A stretch of 64,000 nt of DNA, from NCBI GenBank assembly GCA_009103225.1, contig RHPI01001715.1, forward strand, positions 263,261 through 327,260, in the 5' to 3' direction. This document shows positions 23,933 to 36,124 of this stretch, one piece after another. The notes under the pieces were generated by a model, which ran no database searches, was not told the DNA's origin, and saw only the letters and a program-made list of their open reading frames with translations. The translations under genes were made by a program, and so were the position numbers. This DNA is from Chlorokybus atmophyticus. Its lineage: Eukaryota; Streptophyta; Chlorokybophyceae; Chlorokybales; Chlorokybaceae. Within the stretch, counting starts at the first letter, position 1, and each line of letters begins with the position of its first letter.

Positions 23933-24574
23933 TGAAAGACTTCGGTTTATACGAATAACCCCGTTGAGATCATAGATGTGCAAAAGACCAATGGTTTTAC
24001 AGGCACATATCATCGGTTAGTGGAATAGTTGTGTACGCTATAAGACTACAACGGAGGGTTAAAATTTTGTGTGAGCTCAGTCTTGTTACGGGGGAATACC
24101 TCGTTAATGACATGTTTATTTTAATATTATAAGCATCAACATATAACAAGACTCATATATAGTTACGTACATAATTAATTTATTGTCGACTATTATTAAT
24201 TCTATTTATGCCACGTTAAAACATAGTAACGTGGATTACGGTTATTTTGCAATACCCCCGTTAGTAAAATATATATTATGCAAAAAATAAAAAAGTACAT
24301 ATTATTGTAAACGCCAAGAGAATAACCCCGTTGATGGAATGAAAGTTGAAAGATACACGTGATTTTTATAGCGGAGGTAGACTGTACAGTTAAGGTACAT
24401 AGTGGTACGTACCTAATTACATTAAAACATTTATTGTACAGTCTACCCCTTTTAAGAGCATACTGTTTGTTTTCAAAGATAGTTTGCTTCTGGCGGGGTT
24501 ATGCTCTTGGCGATAAAGAGCATAATATGCTCTTAAGCATTAAGAGCATCTGTATGCTATAAAGCGGTTTAATA

Positions 24575-24720
24575 CGCCCATCACGCCCATTACATCACGC
24601 GCATTACGTCACGTATTATGCCATCACGCTCATTACGCTAATTACGCGTGACACTGTACCCATCACGCCTTGTCTATCACACTCATTACGCCTGATAACA
24701 CACCCGTCACGCGATCCTCC
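24575..24720. repeat. degenerate CATCACGC / CATTACGC array
   Basis: About fourteen loosely periodic copies of an 8-10 bp word (CATCACGC, CATTACGC, CATTACGTC variants) follow the right arm of the foldback element. Confidence 0.7.
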
Positions 24721-25070
24721 CTCAATGTTAAGAATATGCACACCTATTTGAAAAAATGGCATAAAAATTACTATGCTCTTCGCGGTTAGTCATATTCTCT
24801 TAAGCACTCACATTTGCCTGTAGCATCGTTGGTGATCTTAAATCGTATGCTACAAGCGGGGTTATTCTCTTGGAGCAAAGTCTTTTAGCGGGGGTGGACT
24901 GTACAACGCACACATGACGCATATGTGCACCGTGCATGTTGTGCTCAAAATGAATGGATTCTTTTATTCACTCACATATACTTTGTGCAATTGCACGATA
25001 TGGGGATGTGCTTTGGAAGGTTGAGATTTGTTTAACACAAATCGAATGGCTGATAGCTGATAAACGTCGC

Positions 25071-25214
25071 ATAGCCAATGAGAGGCAGGCGGGCTGCTCG
25101 GCATGCGCGGCAAGCATGCAGTCTCCGGTGCCGTGTGTGATGGCCCTCAGTGCGCGTGATGTGTCTTTGTGCCCTAATGCCGGCCTCCCGGCCGGCATGC
25201 CGGCCCAATCCCGC
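25071..25214 (+). repeat. dispersed repeat, copy 2
   Basis: Related to 23652-23778: same start (GCCAATGAGAGGCAGGCGGG), same GGTGCCGTGTGTGATGGCCC core and the same GCCGGC-rich end. The pair lies 1.4 kb apart in direct orientation, bracketing the foldback element. Confidence 0.75.
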
Positions 25215-25569
25215 CCAATCAGCCGCACCGCTAGTTGGATGCTATTTAACACAGCTTCTGTCAGTATAACATTATGAATTGCAAGTATTAGCATAAAATT
25301 TCAGTTTAAGATGCTACATACATTATCATCTTTTTCATTATGCTCACCGCAAGCGCCTTGCCCCTAGATCCGACGGGTTTACAGCGCTTCTCGCGACACG
25401 CGGTCGTGAGAAGCGGACGTTGATTGCGCAGCATGAATAGTGACTCTCTTAATTGATGGATTTGCGCGGACTAAAAGTCGTTGCGTAATTAAGGGGCTTT
25501 ACCATGCCTCGCCCCTGTCGGACAGCTTTCCTTGCTTAAGTTGTTAGGCGCCCTTAGTCAATAGATCAG

Positions 25570-25990
25570 CGCGTGCATATAAATATGTATGTATGTATAA
25601 CACATGTATATATAAGGATATATAAATATGCATATACATATATATGCATATATATATATATATATATATATGCAATACATGTAACACTTAATATTACAAT
25701 ATCGATACATGTATGCAATATACCATGATTACGATAATAGAATTATAAGTTCGTACATAAATATACACATATATATATATGTGCATATGCATATATATAT
25801 TTGTATAATAGAAATTAACGCTAACATATAGAAAGTATAAGTGTATATATCTAAATAATATACATAAGAAAAGGTATATATATATAATATGATGTGTAGC
25901 TATAGATAGAGCTATAGAAGATAACATTATAATAATAACGTACCTAGTGTATGCATAATACATCAATTGTGTATATGTATGTGAGGTTGT
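25570..25990. repeat. TA/TATG-rich simple sequence
   Basis: Strongly AT-rich with runs of TATATA and CATATG, including an (AT) tract at 25645-25672. Likely to form hairpins or be an unwinding region; no coding sign. Confidence 0.7.
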
Positions 25991-28083
25991 ATCAGTTTTG
26001 TCATGCGGCGTCAAATGCACATGCTGTGCTCATTTTTACATGCTATATCAGAGCGGTTAGGGATGTTTGTTGCATGGCCACGATCCACTAAAAATATATC
26101 AAAAACGGTGTCAGCTTCGACGCTCACATCCGGGCCAATCAGAAATCAAGGGTGCAACCCGGCTGTCGTTATGTGATTAACGGGATAAACGTTGGCTTGC
26201 GCTGAGCATCATCGCTAATATATATTTACACCAACAGTTAGACCGCGCGAGGGGCTTCTCCCTGCCACTCATCTTGCAAGTCGTGTCCCTGCTTTAGCGA
26301 GGTTGATCATGGTGTGTCGTGTCGAATCCTCGAGGAAGCCACCAGAAATTTGTAAAATTATGGCCGGCGATGTCCGAGAGTGTCGCGTTTTGTCGTGCGG
26401 TGGGTCTTCAACTTTTTTATTGACTTGCGTGGACCCGACCGGAATACTAAGCCTCTGGCTTGGTTGCAAATGCTGCAATGTCGATGGTGTTCCGGCAAAG
26501 TCCGCATGCTGCCAACAAAAAGTGTTTTAACGAAAGTTGCTATATTAAATTACTTAATTATAAACAGTCCGTGCATGTCCGCGCGACAAATGGCGTATGT
26601 CAATGGCCCAGCTGATTAGGCTAGACACCGCCAGGCCACGCCGCTGAGCTTAACGCAAAGATCAGGCCAGCAGGCGGCGACCTCTCTGTCGTCTCTGAGA
26701 GGTCACAGAGGACCTCCCAACACGTTGCCGTCCCCTCTAGTGCCTTTGCCAGACCAAGCCACGCCGCTTGCGGCCTGGTGGTTAGTGCACACAAATGGCG
26801 CTACCACGGCCGGCGCTGTTTAGCTGGTTGGCTCCAGCGCCATCGCATCAGTATACTCAACATTTATAGATGCCGCCATCGCCACTCCTTGTAGCACCCA
26901 ACGACGCAAAGTCAAAAGCTGACGGTGGCCCGGAATGTCCGCATGGACACGACCAGCCTCCAAGAGTGGAGGCTGAATTCATATACAATCCATTAAATGC
27001 ATGCCCGCGTCGTATCCGCGCGGTAGCTCTCGAAATTTCGCTTTTCGACAAGCCACATTCGTGTGCTATCCGCAAAAACAGCCCTTGCACTACGCCGGTC
27101 ACGCCGCATCCTGTGGCAACTACCGAACTACGCTGCTGGTGGACCGGCGAATCCACGCGACATGACAAGCCACGCCACTTCGACTCAAAGGGAACCCCTC
27201 AAACTCGCGCCCTATCGCACGCTATCAATACAGCCATTTTTGCAAGATGAAACCCCTTCGCTCGGTCCAGCTGCTAATGTTGATATGAATCTGTTTTTAA
27301 TACATGAAATCAACCTCCCCATAATATAAGTGGTGGAATTAAGCGTTGCAATAAAATGATTGTGCATTGCTTAAATGCAAAATACTGATGTTTGTAACCA
27401 TGCAACCGTTGTGACAACAATATGGTGAATTGGAGGGGCCTCAAGTCACATCCAGTCAAGGACGTTGTTGATTAGCAACAGCTGTCAACCATTGCCCTGA
27501 TGGGTGTAATAGGTTGCAATAACATATTGTAACAATTGATAATAAGGTAGCAACAGTAGTTCATGTTCATGTTGTGCCACTCATTGTGCTCAACTCAATC
27601 ATCACACGTATCACGAGCCCAAATCATTGCGTTGTACCTTGATGACCAACGCACAACCGTACTTCAGCTGCGCTTGGAGTCTACGGCACAGACTGTGTGC
27701 CGCACAATTACAGCCTCCATAGACTCGGCGGCTTCGAGAGCACGCACAAAGTTGACTTCTGAGTCAGGACCCCCGAATCCCGCGCAGGTTCCAGGAGCCC
27801 GCTTCCATGCCGCCATGCCTCGGCTCGCAGCATAATTCCACGGAAAGTGCAAAGCATGCGCAGGAAAGCGTCACCATCCGTCGTTGTAGCTCACAGAATG
27901 ATGATTTGTGTATGATGATCCATTGCTTAGACAACGTCAGAGAGGAAGGTGGGTCAAGCGCTCGACCACACGCATGCGCGCCGTCCAAGTGATGCGAGCT
28001 TGCATAGCGGCGTGCGTGGTTATGCCTTTCGCGCATGTGGCGCATAACTTCGCTTTGGTCAGCAACGCGATGAGCTATTGCCA

Positions 28084-30336
28084 ATGACGGCGGCTACCTT
28101 GCGCCTGATGGCGCCGATGCCGCTGTTACTGGCGGCAGCGTTGCTACTGCTGCTGGCCACCCAAGCCGCCGCTCAGTATGCCACACTCAGGTGACTGGGC
28201 CTGATGGGCGCTGGTGGTGCTGGTGCTAACAGCATCTTGGTGTAGCTGTAGTTGCTGTCAGTTGTGATATTATTGTTGTTCTTCTTCTTCTTCTTCTTCT
28301 TCTTCTTCTTGTTGATGGTCGTGGTGCTGTTGTTTGCCAGAGCTGTTGTGCATGTCAAGCCCGTGTGCATGTCAAGCCCGACTCGCTGCGAATCAGCGCG
28401 GGCTTTGCATGCACGGCAGCCCTGGCAGCCAAAACGCCACTTGTCACGAGTGACGCTGGCTGGCTGGCTGGCTCTCAACGCTCTAACTTGTTGTGCACTG
28501 CTTTACCACAATGCAGGGGCTGCGTCTACTGCGACACCTGCAACAACGGTAAGAGCCTAAACTACTACTCGCCTCACTCTTCTTTCTCAGAACCACTCCT
28601 ACACGCATGAAAGACACCAACTTCCTACAACTATCCAACTCTGTTTCAACTGTTGCTTGATGCTTCTACAGGTGTTTTTGATGGCCAGGTGGACACTCCC
28701 TTAAGCGGCGTCTCTCTCCTCATCCAATGCAAGACCACTGATGGTCAGGTGACTTCTCTCTCTGTCGACACGGGTCCCGACAGCTGTTTCGAGGTCTCGG
28801 GCGTCCCGACGGTGGAGTCGTACCAGGCGGAGGGACGGACGTACCAGTCTTGCAGCGTACGGACGCAGAGCGCTAACGGGAACGCGTGTGGAGTGGCGTC
28901 CACAAAGAGATGTGGGATGGAAGTGATGTTTGCGGGAGAGAAGGCACTGCATGCGGAGCAGATACAGTCGGTGAGTGCATTAGCAATACACACACGCGTG
29001 CACACACGCACACACTGGCGCGCACACGTTTGCGCACGCACAGGCACGCCCACGCGCACAGGAGCATGCATGCACCTGTGAACATGCGTGTATCAGTGCA
29101 TGCACGCAATGCAGGCATGTGCGCGAGCGTACGGCCGTGTGTTTGGCGTCAGTGCACATGCACCAATGCTCATGACGTGTTGTTCCACAGGTACCTCTTC
29201 CCAGCTTTTGCTTCAGGCCTTCAACTATCCCTGACAGCTGCAACCCACCTCCACCTCCTCCCTCGCCATCCCCTCCTTCACCATCTTCTCCCCCACCATC
29301 ACCTTCACCTCCTCCTCCCTCTCCTTCTCCCCCTCCTCCACGACGTCCACCACCACTTTCATCCCCTCCACCCGTCAGAAGCCCTCCACCTACTCCATCT
29401 CCACCACCACCTTCACAACCTCCCTCGCCTTCTCCTCCATCTCCACGGTCTCCACCGCCACCACTGCCACCTCCTTCTCCCTCTCCTCCACCTCCGCGAT
29501 CTTCTCCACCACCTCCATCCCCTTCCCCTCCTCCTCCACCCTCACCCTCACCTCCTCCTTCTCCACCACCGCCACGGACCCCACGACCTCCCCCACCACC
29601 ACCTCGTTCTCCTTCACCACCACCTCCACGACCGCCGCCACCACCTCCATCCCCTCCTCCACCTCGTCCCCCACCACCACCTCCTTCTCCCTCGCCTCCC
29701 CCTCCCTCCTCCTCCNCCCCCCTCTCCTCCACCTCCTCCCTTCACCTTTACTGGCCCCCACCCCGAGCTCAACCGCGTGCAGTCGTGCTCTCCCGCCACG
29801 TGGCGCGACTCCCTCTACGCTTGCAAGTGGCCACCCGGTTACACTTACGGCTCCACAACAATTCCTCAAGCCTTCCGATGCACGGCTTTGACTGATATCA
29901 CTTGTTTCACACGGTTGGTGTTGAGACCAGGTGGACCCGCCGTCACGCAGACACTCAGCGGGGCTGCCGGGAGCAATAGTGATGAGTTTATCAGATATGC
30001 GGCCACGGCGTTGTTGAATGCAGCAAGGGGGTTGACGCCAGAGAATCGTGCATCGGGTGTGAATGTGTACCCATACTCGGTGGCGCAAGTCATCGCGCAG
30101 TTCAAGAGCGCACTCGGGAATGCTGCGGCTGAAAGGGATGCGAGGAACTTCTGGCAATGCTCCTTTACGGTGGGTGTTTTGAGAATAAAGTGTTTGTGTG
30201 GTGTTGGGTGGGGTGTTTGATCTCTCGTGCGGTCAGACTGACTTGTGCGTGTATGTGTGCGTGTGCGCAGCCGGGACCCGCGGGCAGCATCCCACAATGT
30301 TACAGCGAGTTTTGCAATATTGGTAGCTGTCAGTGA
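28084..30336 (+). CDS. secreted Ser/Pro-rich extracellular matrix protein
   Basis: Exons: 28084-28190, 28517-28548, 28672-28970, 29191-30169, 30271-30336. Residues 1-32 are a signal peptide (PMPLLLAAALLLLLATQAAA|Q). A Cys-containing domain follows (GCVYCDTCNNGVFDG, LLIQCKTTDGQ, CFEVSGVP) with beta-sandwich character, comparable to Ole e 1-type domains but not assigned. Then comes about 170 residues of SPPPP/PSP repeats, a likely hydroxyproline-glycosylated rod, and a C-terminal Cys-containing domain (SPATWRDSLYACKWPPGYTY, FRCTALTDITCF, NFWQCSF, CYSEFCNIGSCQ). This globule-rod-globule layout is that of algal pherophorin/HRGP wall proteins, though neither globule is a clear pherophorin domain. 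A single N at 29716 inside the Pro tract shifts the reading frame by one, so the assembled sequence is not translatable straight through; I take that as an assembly fault, not a mutation. Confidence 0.72.
29716..29716. other. single N breaking a coding frame
   Basis: The frame used from 29191 to 29715 differs from that used from 29717 to 30169, so the number of bases at this N is wrong. It lies in the Pro-rich repeat. Confidence 0.8.
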
Positions 30337-31160
30337 TGAGTTATGATGTGATGATGCAATCTGGTTGATGAGCGTAGCGTTGTGGTTTTGACCTAGGGAT
30401 AGACTTTGGTTAAAGTATTATAGTGGCTGTTCAGCCAGGGATGACAACTTTGTATTATGGTAGAGACTGGTGAAGATCACGACAGCCTTGCGTTGCTGCC
30501 ACAAATCAGTGAATGTGAAGGGTGATAGACATAGACATACTGCGGCCTACCCTCGTATGCAATGATAACAAGTGCATACGCCAAACGATGCCAATGTAGT
30601 CCTGTTGAGTCAAACGAAATGCTGTATCTACAGCCTAACAACCACTACTGTTACACCCACAACTGGTTCTTCGTCATGTGCAAACCCAGCAGCCTGGTCA
30701 GCCCACATCGCGACGTGCGACAGCCTTGACATCAATTAAAACACATTGCACACAACTGGCACTATTGTTCATGCAGCAACTCAGCAGCCTGAAAGCATGA
30801 GGTATCATGGAGTAGCCAATAGCAAAGGCAGTAGCGATGGTGGATGCGCAGCACACCACTTGCTGATAGGCAGTAGCTGAACAAGTCAGCAAAATAGATT
30901 GCTGTGAGTTGCATACAACATGTTGCGTTACTGCATAGTTGAAACAAGTACGCGCGAACCCCAAACCTTGCCAACACAAATGGCAACCATGCATGGCACA
31001 GCTTACTACTAAGTAGATGCAGACTGGCCGCAGTACACAAACGTGCGGTGCACTGCACTCAACAGGAGTGTACTGTGAGCACAAACTCACAGCGCTGTAT
31101 CCACAAAACACTTGCAACTTACACTGGCAGTCTACATTATGTACAAGACCAGGGAGGTGA
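30337..31160. other. intergenic between convergent genes
   Basis: About 0.8 kb; 3' ends of the matrix protein (+) and stress protein (-). No supported gene. Confidence 0.55.
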
Positions 31161-32798
31161 CTACAAAGACCTGTGGTGAGAGCCCAAGGGTCCAGATCCA
31201 GATTTAGGAAGCGATCCAGATCCGGATCTGCTCGTCAAACTTGACCCAGATCCGGATCCCCCGCCCCCGTGCACAAGATACGGCGCATTGGGGGATTTGA
31301 CCACAATCACGGGACACGGCGCGTACAGCAAAACCTGCTCGGCGAGAGTCTGCTTCCGCCCCACCACCATGCTCACCAAAGACCTGAATACGAGCATGTG
31401 TGTGCATGTCCATAACCACAAGCATGTGCGTATGCATTCGCGTGTACACCTGTGTGTGTAAAATGTATGAACATGACTGCGCTTGCACAACTTGGTATGC
31501 GCACGCGCATGTGCATGTGTGCATGTGCTCATGCATGTGCAAATGTGGATGTTTACGGTTACGTAGTGAAGCCTTACCATGATGGCTTTGTAATGTCCTG
31601 GCCGCCAACAATAATCAAGTCCACGCAGAGGCGCTCCGCCGCATGACAGATAGCTTCGTAGGGCTCCCCGTCAAGGTTCTCTTGGATGAAAGGAACCTGC
31701 ACATCGACGCTATGTGTTGACAATACCAAAGGCAGCTGGCAGTGATCAACCTACAGACAAGCATGACCAGTAAGGGGGGAGTACTGACCTGGGCTTCTTG
31801 CAACAGCTTGCCAATTTCGCTCAGATGAAACTTGCGCGCCTCACGCGGGTCCTCACGGCCCCACAGTGCACGCTCTGGCCAACAACAGTACGGGTCAAGC
31901 ACGAGGCGCACGTGCAAACAACGATGTTTCTCTCAAATAGGAACAACCCAACAGCAGGACCCCCCCCCCCCCCCCCCNNNNNNNNNNNNNNNNNNNNNNN
32001 NNNNNNNNNNNNNNNNNNNNNNNNNNNNNNNNNNNNNNNNNNNNNNNNNNNNNNNNNNNNNNNNNNNNNCCCCCCCCCCCCCCCCCCCCCCCGCAGTAAC
32101 TGTCTAGTAACACATGCAAAGCCTGACCAATGGAATCCTGCATGCAGAAAGCATGAAACACGTAACAAGACAAATCGTTCGTGATAAAGTCGTCCGCTTC
32201 GGTGTGAGACAGCACAAAAAACATCGTGGTTATGCACAAAGCGGCTGTGTGATCTTCGACCGTGTCTGCAAACACCAACTCGACGAGCTAACAGCCTCCT
32301 CAAAGCTAGTCAGCATGCAGCTAGCTGGCTGAGCAGCTCAGAGAAGCGGCTGCGCCAGTTAGGCGAGTTGTAACTGTAAGAGCAGAGCTCCACGGCAGTT
32401 TCTAACTTTAAAGCCAAGATAAAAAGCAGCTGTAGGATCCGACCCTACCTTGCTCTTCCGTAAAGCTAGAACTACAATACAACTCAAACACCATAACTGG
32501 CTTGATGTTGTTAGCCAGAGGCAAGAAGGGGCTGTCTCAGCAAAAGGCTGCCACTGTGCTATCCCAAACACATTGCTCACAATGTGTTTAGGATAGCACT
32601 ACACCAAGCATGTGAACGGTTATGGACATCCTCACCCCGTATCTCCCCGCGGTGTATGACGTTAGGCGACGCGTCCTGCGCATGGGCGACGTACACCTTG
32701 TCCCCCTGCCGGATGTGGTTCGCCAGCGCCCAACGCAGAGTCGGCCCGTCACCCGCGTCGCCTCGCACAGCGATTAACACCTTCCGAGTTCCCGACAT
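31161..32798 (-). CDS. universal stress protein (USP/UspA domain)
   Basis: Exons: 32798-32636, 31874-31789, 31696-31578, 31383-31161; 196 residues, phases agree. Landmarks: MSGTRKVLIAVRGDAGDGPTLRWAL (strand 1 with the Asp-like pocket), GDKVYVAHAQD, then AICHAAERLCVDLIIVGGQD and the C-terminal strand APCPVIVVKS. The usual ATP-binding G-x2-G-x9-G-(S/T) block is replaced by a degenerate GGQDITKPSWSLVSMVVG, so nucleotide binding is uncertain. The tail after PVIVVKS is a Gly/Ser repeat (GGGGSGSGSSLTSRSGSG). The large first intron (31875-32635) contains the 92-N gap. An in-frame ATG at 32909 would add 37 Arg/Gly/His-rich residues; I prefer 32798, which starts right at the domain. Confidence 0.85.
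31960..32092. other. 92-N assembly gap flanked by poly-C
   Basis: Ns occupy 31978-32069, with about 18 C before and 23 C after. The gap lies within intron 1 of the stress-protein gene. Confidence 0.98.
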
Positions 32799-34384
32799 GA
32801 CGCGCCGACCACCACCGCCGCCTCTGCTGCCGCCGCCGCCGTCGCCTTGGTGATGGTGCCGTGTGCACCGAGGGGGGTGCCTCAGCCAACTTGGCTCGGC
32901 TGCCAACAATCGCCACGTGGCTGAAGTCTGGGGAATCTGGCAGCGCTGCGGGTTACGAGGACACTGACTTGCAGTTGCATGTTGTCCAGGCCTGCATGCA
33001 AGTCAAGTTGACACGGTGCATCACCTTACGGACATGATTGTTTTGTTGATATAGTAGTCCGCATTTCTTAAATATTTGCTCCTCTGTTCAGAGTAGGCTG
33101 TTCATCAACTTGGGTTTGTTGAGTCAATTGGAAAACTGCATATGTTACGGGCACGTGCATCTCTAAACCCAAAAGCAAATGCCGGTTGTAATGCGTAATA
33201 CATACACTCTATGCTTGTGTGAATGTTATAAATACAACCTAGATAACAATTGCATAATACTATGAGCATGCGGCAAACCTTAATTGAACCTTAAAAAGCG
33301 CATAAAATTGCCGTAACGTGTCCTTAAAATCGTTAGTCACAACATTGGATACGAGAAAACCCACTTACAAGTTATGCAAAATGTTTGCCGTACTTAACGT
33401 TAAAATTGCGTAAAGCTTTCGCTTAAAGTTTACGTTGACTCTTGAATTATAGAAAATTCACAACCCCGCGAATTGTAATCGCCTGTTTTTGCTATGTAAA
33501 ATATGTTCGAGATGTGTTCGTCGGCATGAACAATGTACAACCGCTTTTAATAAAATGTTGCATTATAAATGTACATGTCTTACAATGTCCATGTTGCAAC
33601 TTCGAGCAGTACCAAAAAGCTCACGAAGTCTCAACACCGCCAAGCATCATGATCATGACGCACCTTGCATGAGCTACATTTGGTAAGCGATATTACGGTG
33701 AGTTAAGCGAAGTAAACTTGGTCGTAGCTTCACAAACATTATGCACTATATAAAACTACGCACAATCAAGATCACATTTACAAGGAACCAATGCAACATG
33801 GCACTCGTGGTCGTGCGTATATGTAGGCATTACCTTGGACTGATGTAGCTACTGAACTTAGTGAACTCCGCATGCGCAGGTGAGTGGCTTCACCTACATC
33901 TTGAAATGCAGCAGTGCTGCCTTATACTCACGTGAGGTTAGAACAAGATTGTAGCTGTCAACGCTTTGTGTACCAAGAAGTGGAGGGTGATGCGCACATG
34001 CGTCAACATTACATCACACACAATGCACTGCTTGAGACTTATGTGCACACCATGCAGCAGTACAAGCAGGGATGTGACCACTAAATTGCACTCAGTTTAA
34101 ACCAACCACCTCAGCTACTGCTACCCATATCGCTACACCCCGTCAGTCAGTCTTGCAGGCTGAGCAGCCACACGCTGTGTTATCATTTGCACCAACACGC
34201 TAGGTTAGCGTCCGCAACGACAGAAACGACAGCAGAGTGAAACACTAGGCGCATTCCTCCCCTCTTCCCTATGCCCCCTGCCTCCTGTTCTCCCACGCTC
34301 CCACGCTCCTCCCCTATGCTTCTCCCCATCCGCTCGTCTCCCCCTCAGCTGCATCGTTGCTGCCCTTGAGGTCCCACACCCTAG
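32799..34384. other. intergenic, AT-rich
   Basis: About 1.6 kb upstream of the stress-protein gene. GC-rich (CCG)n near 32810-32850 encodes Gly/Arg only on the reverse strand and may be 5' UTR; the rest (33000-34200) is AT-rich without a supported gene. Confidence 0.55.
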
Positions 34385-35497
34385 CTGCTCGCTGGCTGGC
34401 GCGAGGTCCCTCCCCTTAGCTTGCAGCGCCGATGCGCAGGGAGGGTCCCTGGCTGCACAGCCGCGCGGTCTGTGCCATCATGCGCAGTGCAGTGCCATTG
34501 CAGTAGTGGTGGTGGCGGGAGAGAGAGAGAGAGGGAGAGAGAGAGAGAGAGAGGCACGTTTGCAAACATGCATGCACGCCACTGTACTGAGAAACCATGA
34601 GTCCTGTTCAACATGAGGGGCAAAGTGTCCAGCGGCACTGATGTGTCGTGTGAAGCGCATCAAAAGCGGCCTCGGTGCAGTGCATGCAACTTGAAGAGCA
34701 AGTGTGTTGAGGTGCAGGCAAAGTCTCTTTGGACATGCGGCACAAAGAACGCACCGAGTCCAAGCAGCAGGTGGCTCCAGCAGGTTACCTTGCTGCTTCA
34801 ATGCTGAGTTACACGTGTGCTAACCTATTACAAGGGTACGCCCACCATCTTGTCATTCTGATCAAGTAGGCAAATTCCACCAAAGAGCTGAGCTTTTGTC
34901 GCCACTTAACACACTTGCTCTTGCATGCACTGCACCGAGGCCGCTTTTTATGCGCTTCTCACGACACATCAGTGCCACCGGACACTTTTTCCTCAAGCAG
35001 CTTTTATGCCATTTTCATGCAATGCAGTATATGTACCGTATATACCTGTAAGGACCCTTTTGCTTGGCTTGCTTGCGTCTTTTCATTGTGACAGGCGCTA
35101 GATGAGTACAGTGTAGTATGCCTGCTCATACTGTACGTGGCTGCATGGTAACTGCAACGACGAGGCTCAGCCAAGCCAGGCATAGTCAAGGCGTCGTGGT
35201 GCCAGCTGTGGTACAGCATAAGTACCAATATGCGAACCGTGCATGCCACACCGTGCCATCAACATCACCTTTAGCCATGTAGCAGCAGCAGGCGGCGCAG
35301 CCTGCGGCTACGTCATTCGCAGCCAAAGCTATTTGCCACTTGCAAGTCAAGCCGTGCCGTGCACTTTTATGTTCCGTCCGCTATACAGAGTGCACACACA
35401 TCACGTGCAATGCAACGCCACTGGAGCATGGCACGGCACCCCAGTCTACAGTCTCAGTCTCTCTCTCTCTCCCTCTGCACAGAAGTACTTTGCGCTT

Positions 35498-36079
35498 ATG
35501 ATGGCGCCGCTAACACTGACCACCATTGGTGAGTGAATGTTGTTGGGTTGTTATTCGTCACTGAGTGTCAGCATTTAACATTGCATGCCATAATAAACCA
35601 ATGAAATGAAATGTGGGTTCCGTGTCTGATTTGCATGTGCTTGTGGTTCCGTACCAACTGGGTTGCTGACTCTCTTTTTGTCTGTATGTGCATGTCTGTG
35701 TGTACAGGACCTTCTCACTGCGAAAAGGTATGATAATGCGTGTCTTTCACAACCGGAGTGCCCATCACACATGCAATATGAGAGTTAGCATTCTTTACAA
35801 ACCCTACACGTTCATCTGCTTGTCAAATGCGAGCTGGACTAATCTTTCCGATTGCAAAACCTTCGCTACGTTGTATTGTCATTGACCACAAAAAACAAAC
35901 CAGTTGTGCTGAATCTCATGCGTTCAGCTCAACATCCAACTTAACGATAAGTTGTTTCTTAACGCAATCAACACCCAACAAGGCCAGGTGGGCGCTCCAG
36001 CGCAATGGCATCGAGTTTCATGAAGTCCGGCATGTGCCCATATGCCACTTCCCTTTCACCAAGCAAGCCTATACATGTG

Positions 36080-36124
<45 letters not shown>

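Larger units (their letters stand above)
23780..24910. mobile_element. foldback / long-inverted-repeat element (non-coding)
   Basis: The segment 23780-23935 reappears in inverted, diverged form at about 24420-24600. Shared blocks in matching order: GGCGTGATGGGCGTAAT, GCTTATAGCAT, ATGCTCTTAA, CTTGGTCGCCAAGAGCAT, CAGTATGCTCTTA, and GGGTAGACT. A further inverted pair links 23924-23964 with 24856-24910 (GGGGTTATTC, AAAGTCTTT, GTGGACT-like blocks). The interior is AT-rich and has no transposase-like ORF. This is the architecture of a non-autonomous foldback element or two nested ones; target-site duplications were not identified. Confidence 0.6.
21988..28083. other. gene-poor AT-rich region with repeats
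   Basis: Six kilobases with no supported gene. It is AT-rich and holds a foldback element (23780-24910), a duplicated GC-rich block (23652 and 25071), and TA-rich simple sequence (25560-25990). Open frames at 26300-27830 are short, unspliced and without recognisable motifs. Confidence 0.55.

Noticed and set aside
24575-24720. CRISPR-like array of CATCACGC words
   Set aside because: Units are 8-10 bp, irregular and without spacers, in a eukaryotic genome; it is a degenerate simple repeat.
26857-27250. Overlapping ORFs on both strands in the AT-rich region
   Set aside because: Neither has motifs, splice context or a neighbour that supports coding; the same stretch is open on both strands, which is common by chance.
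29240-29730. Gly/Glu-rich ORF on the minus strand opposite the Pro-rich exon
   Set aside because: It is the antisense shadow of the SPPPP repeats; the splice sites and flanking domains support only the plus strand.
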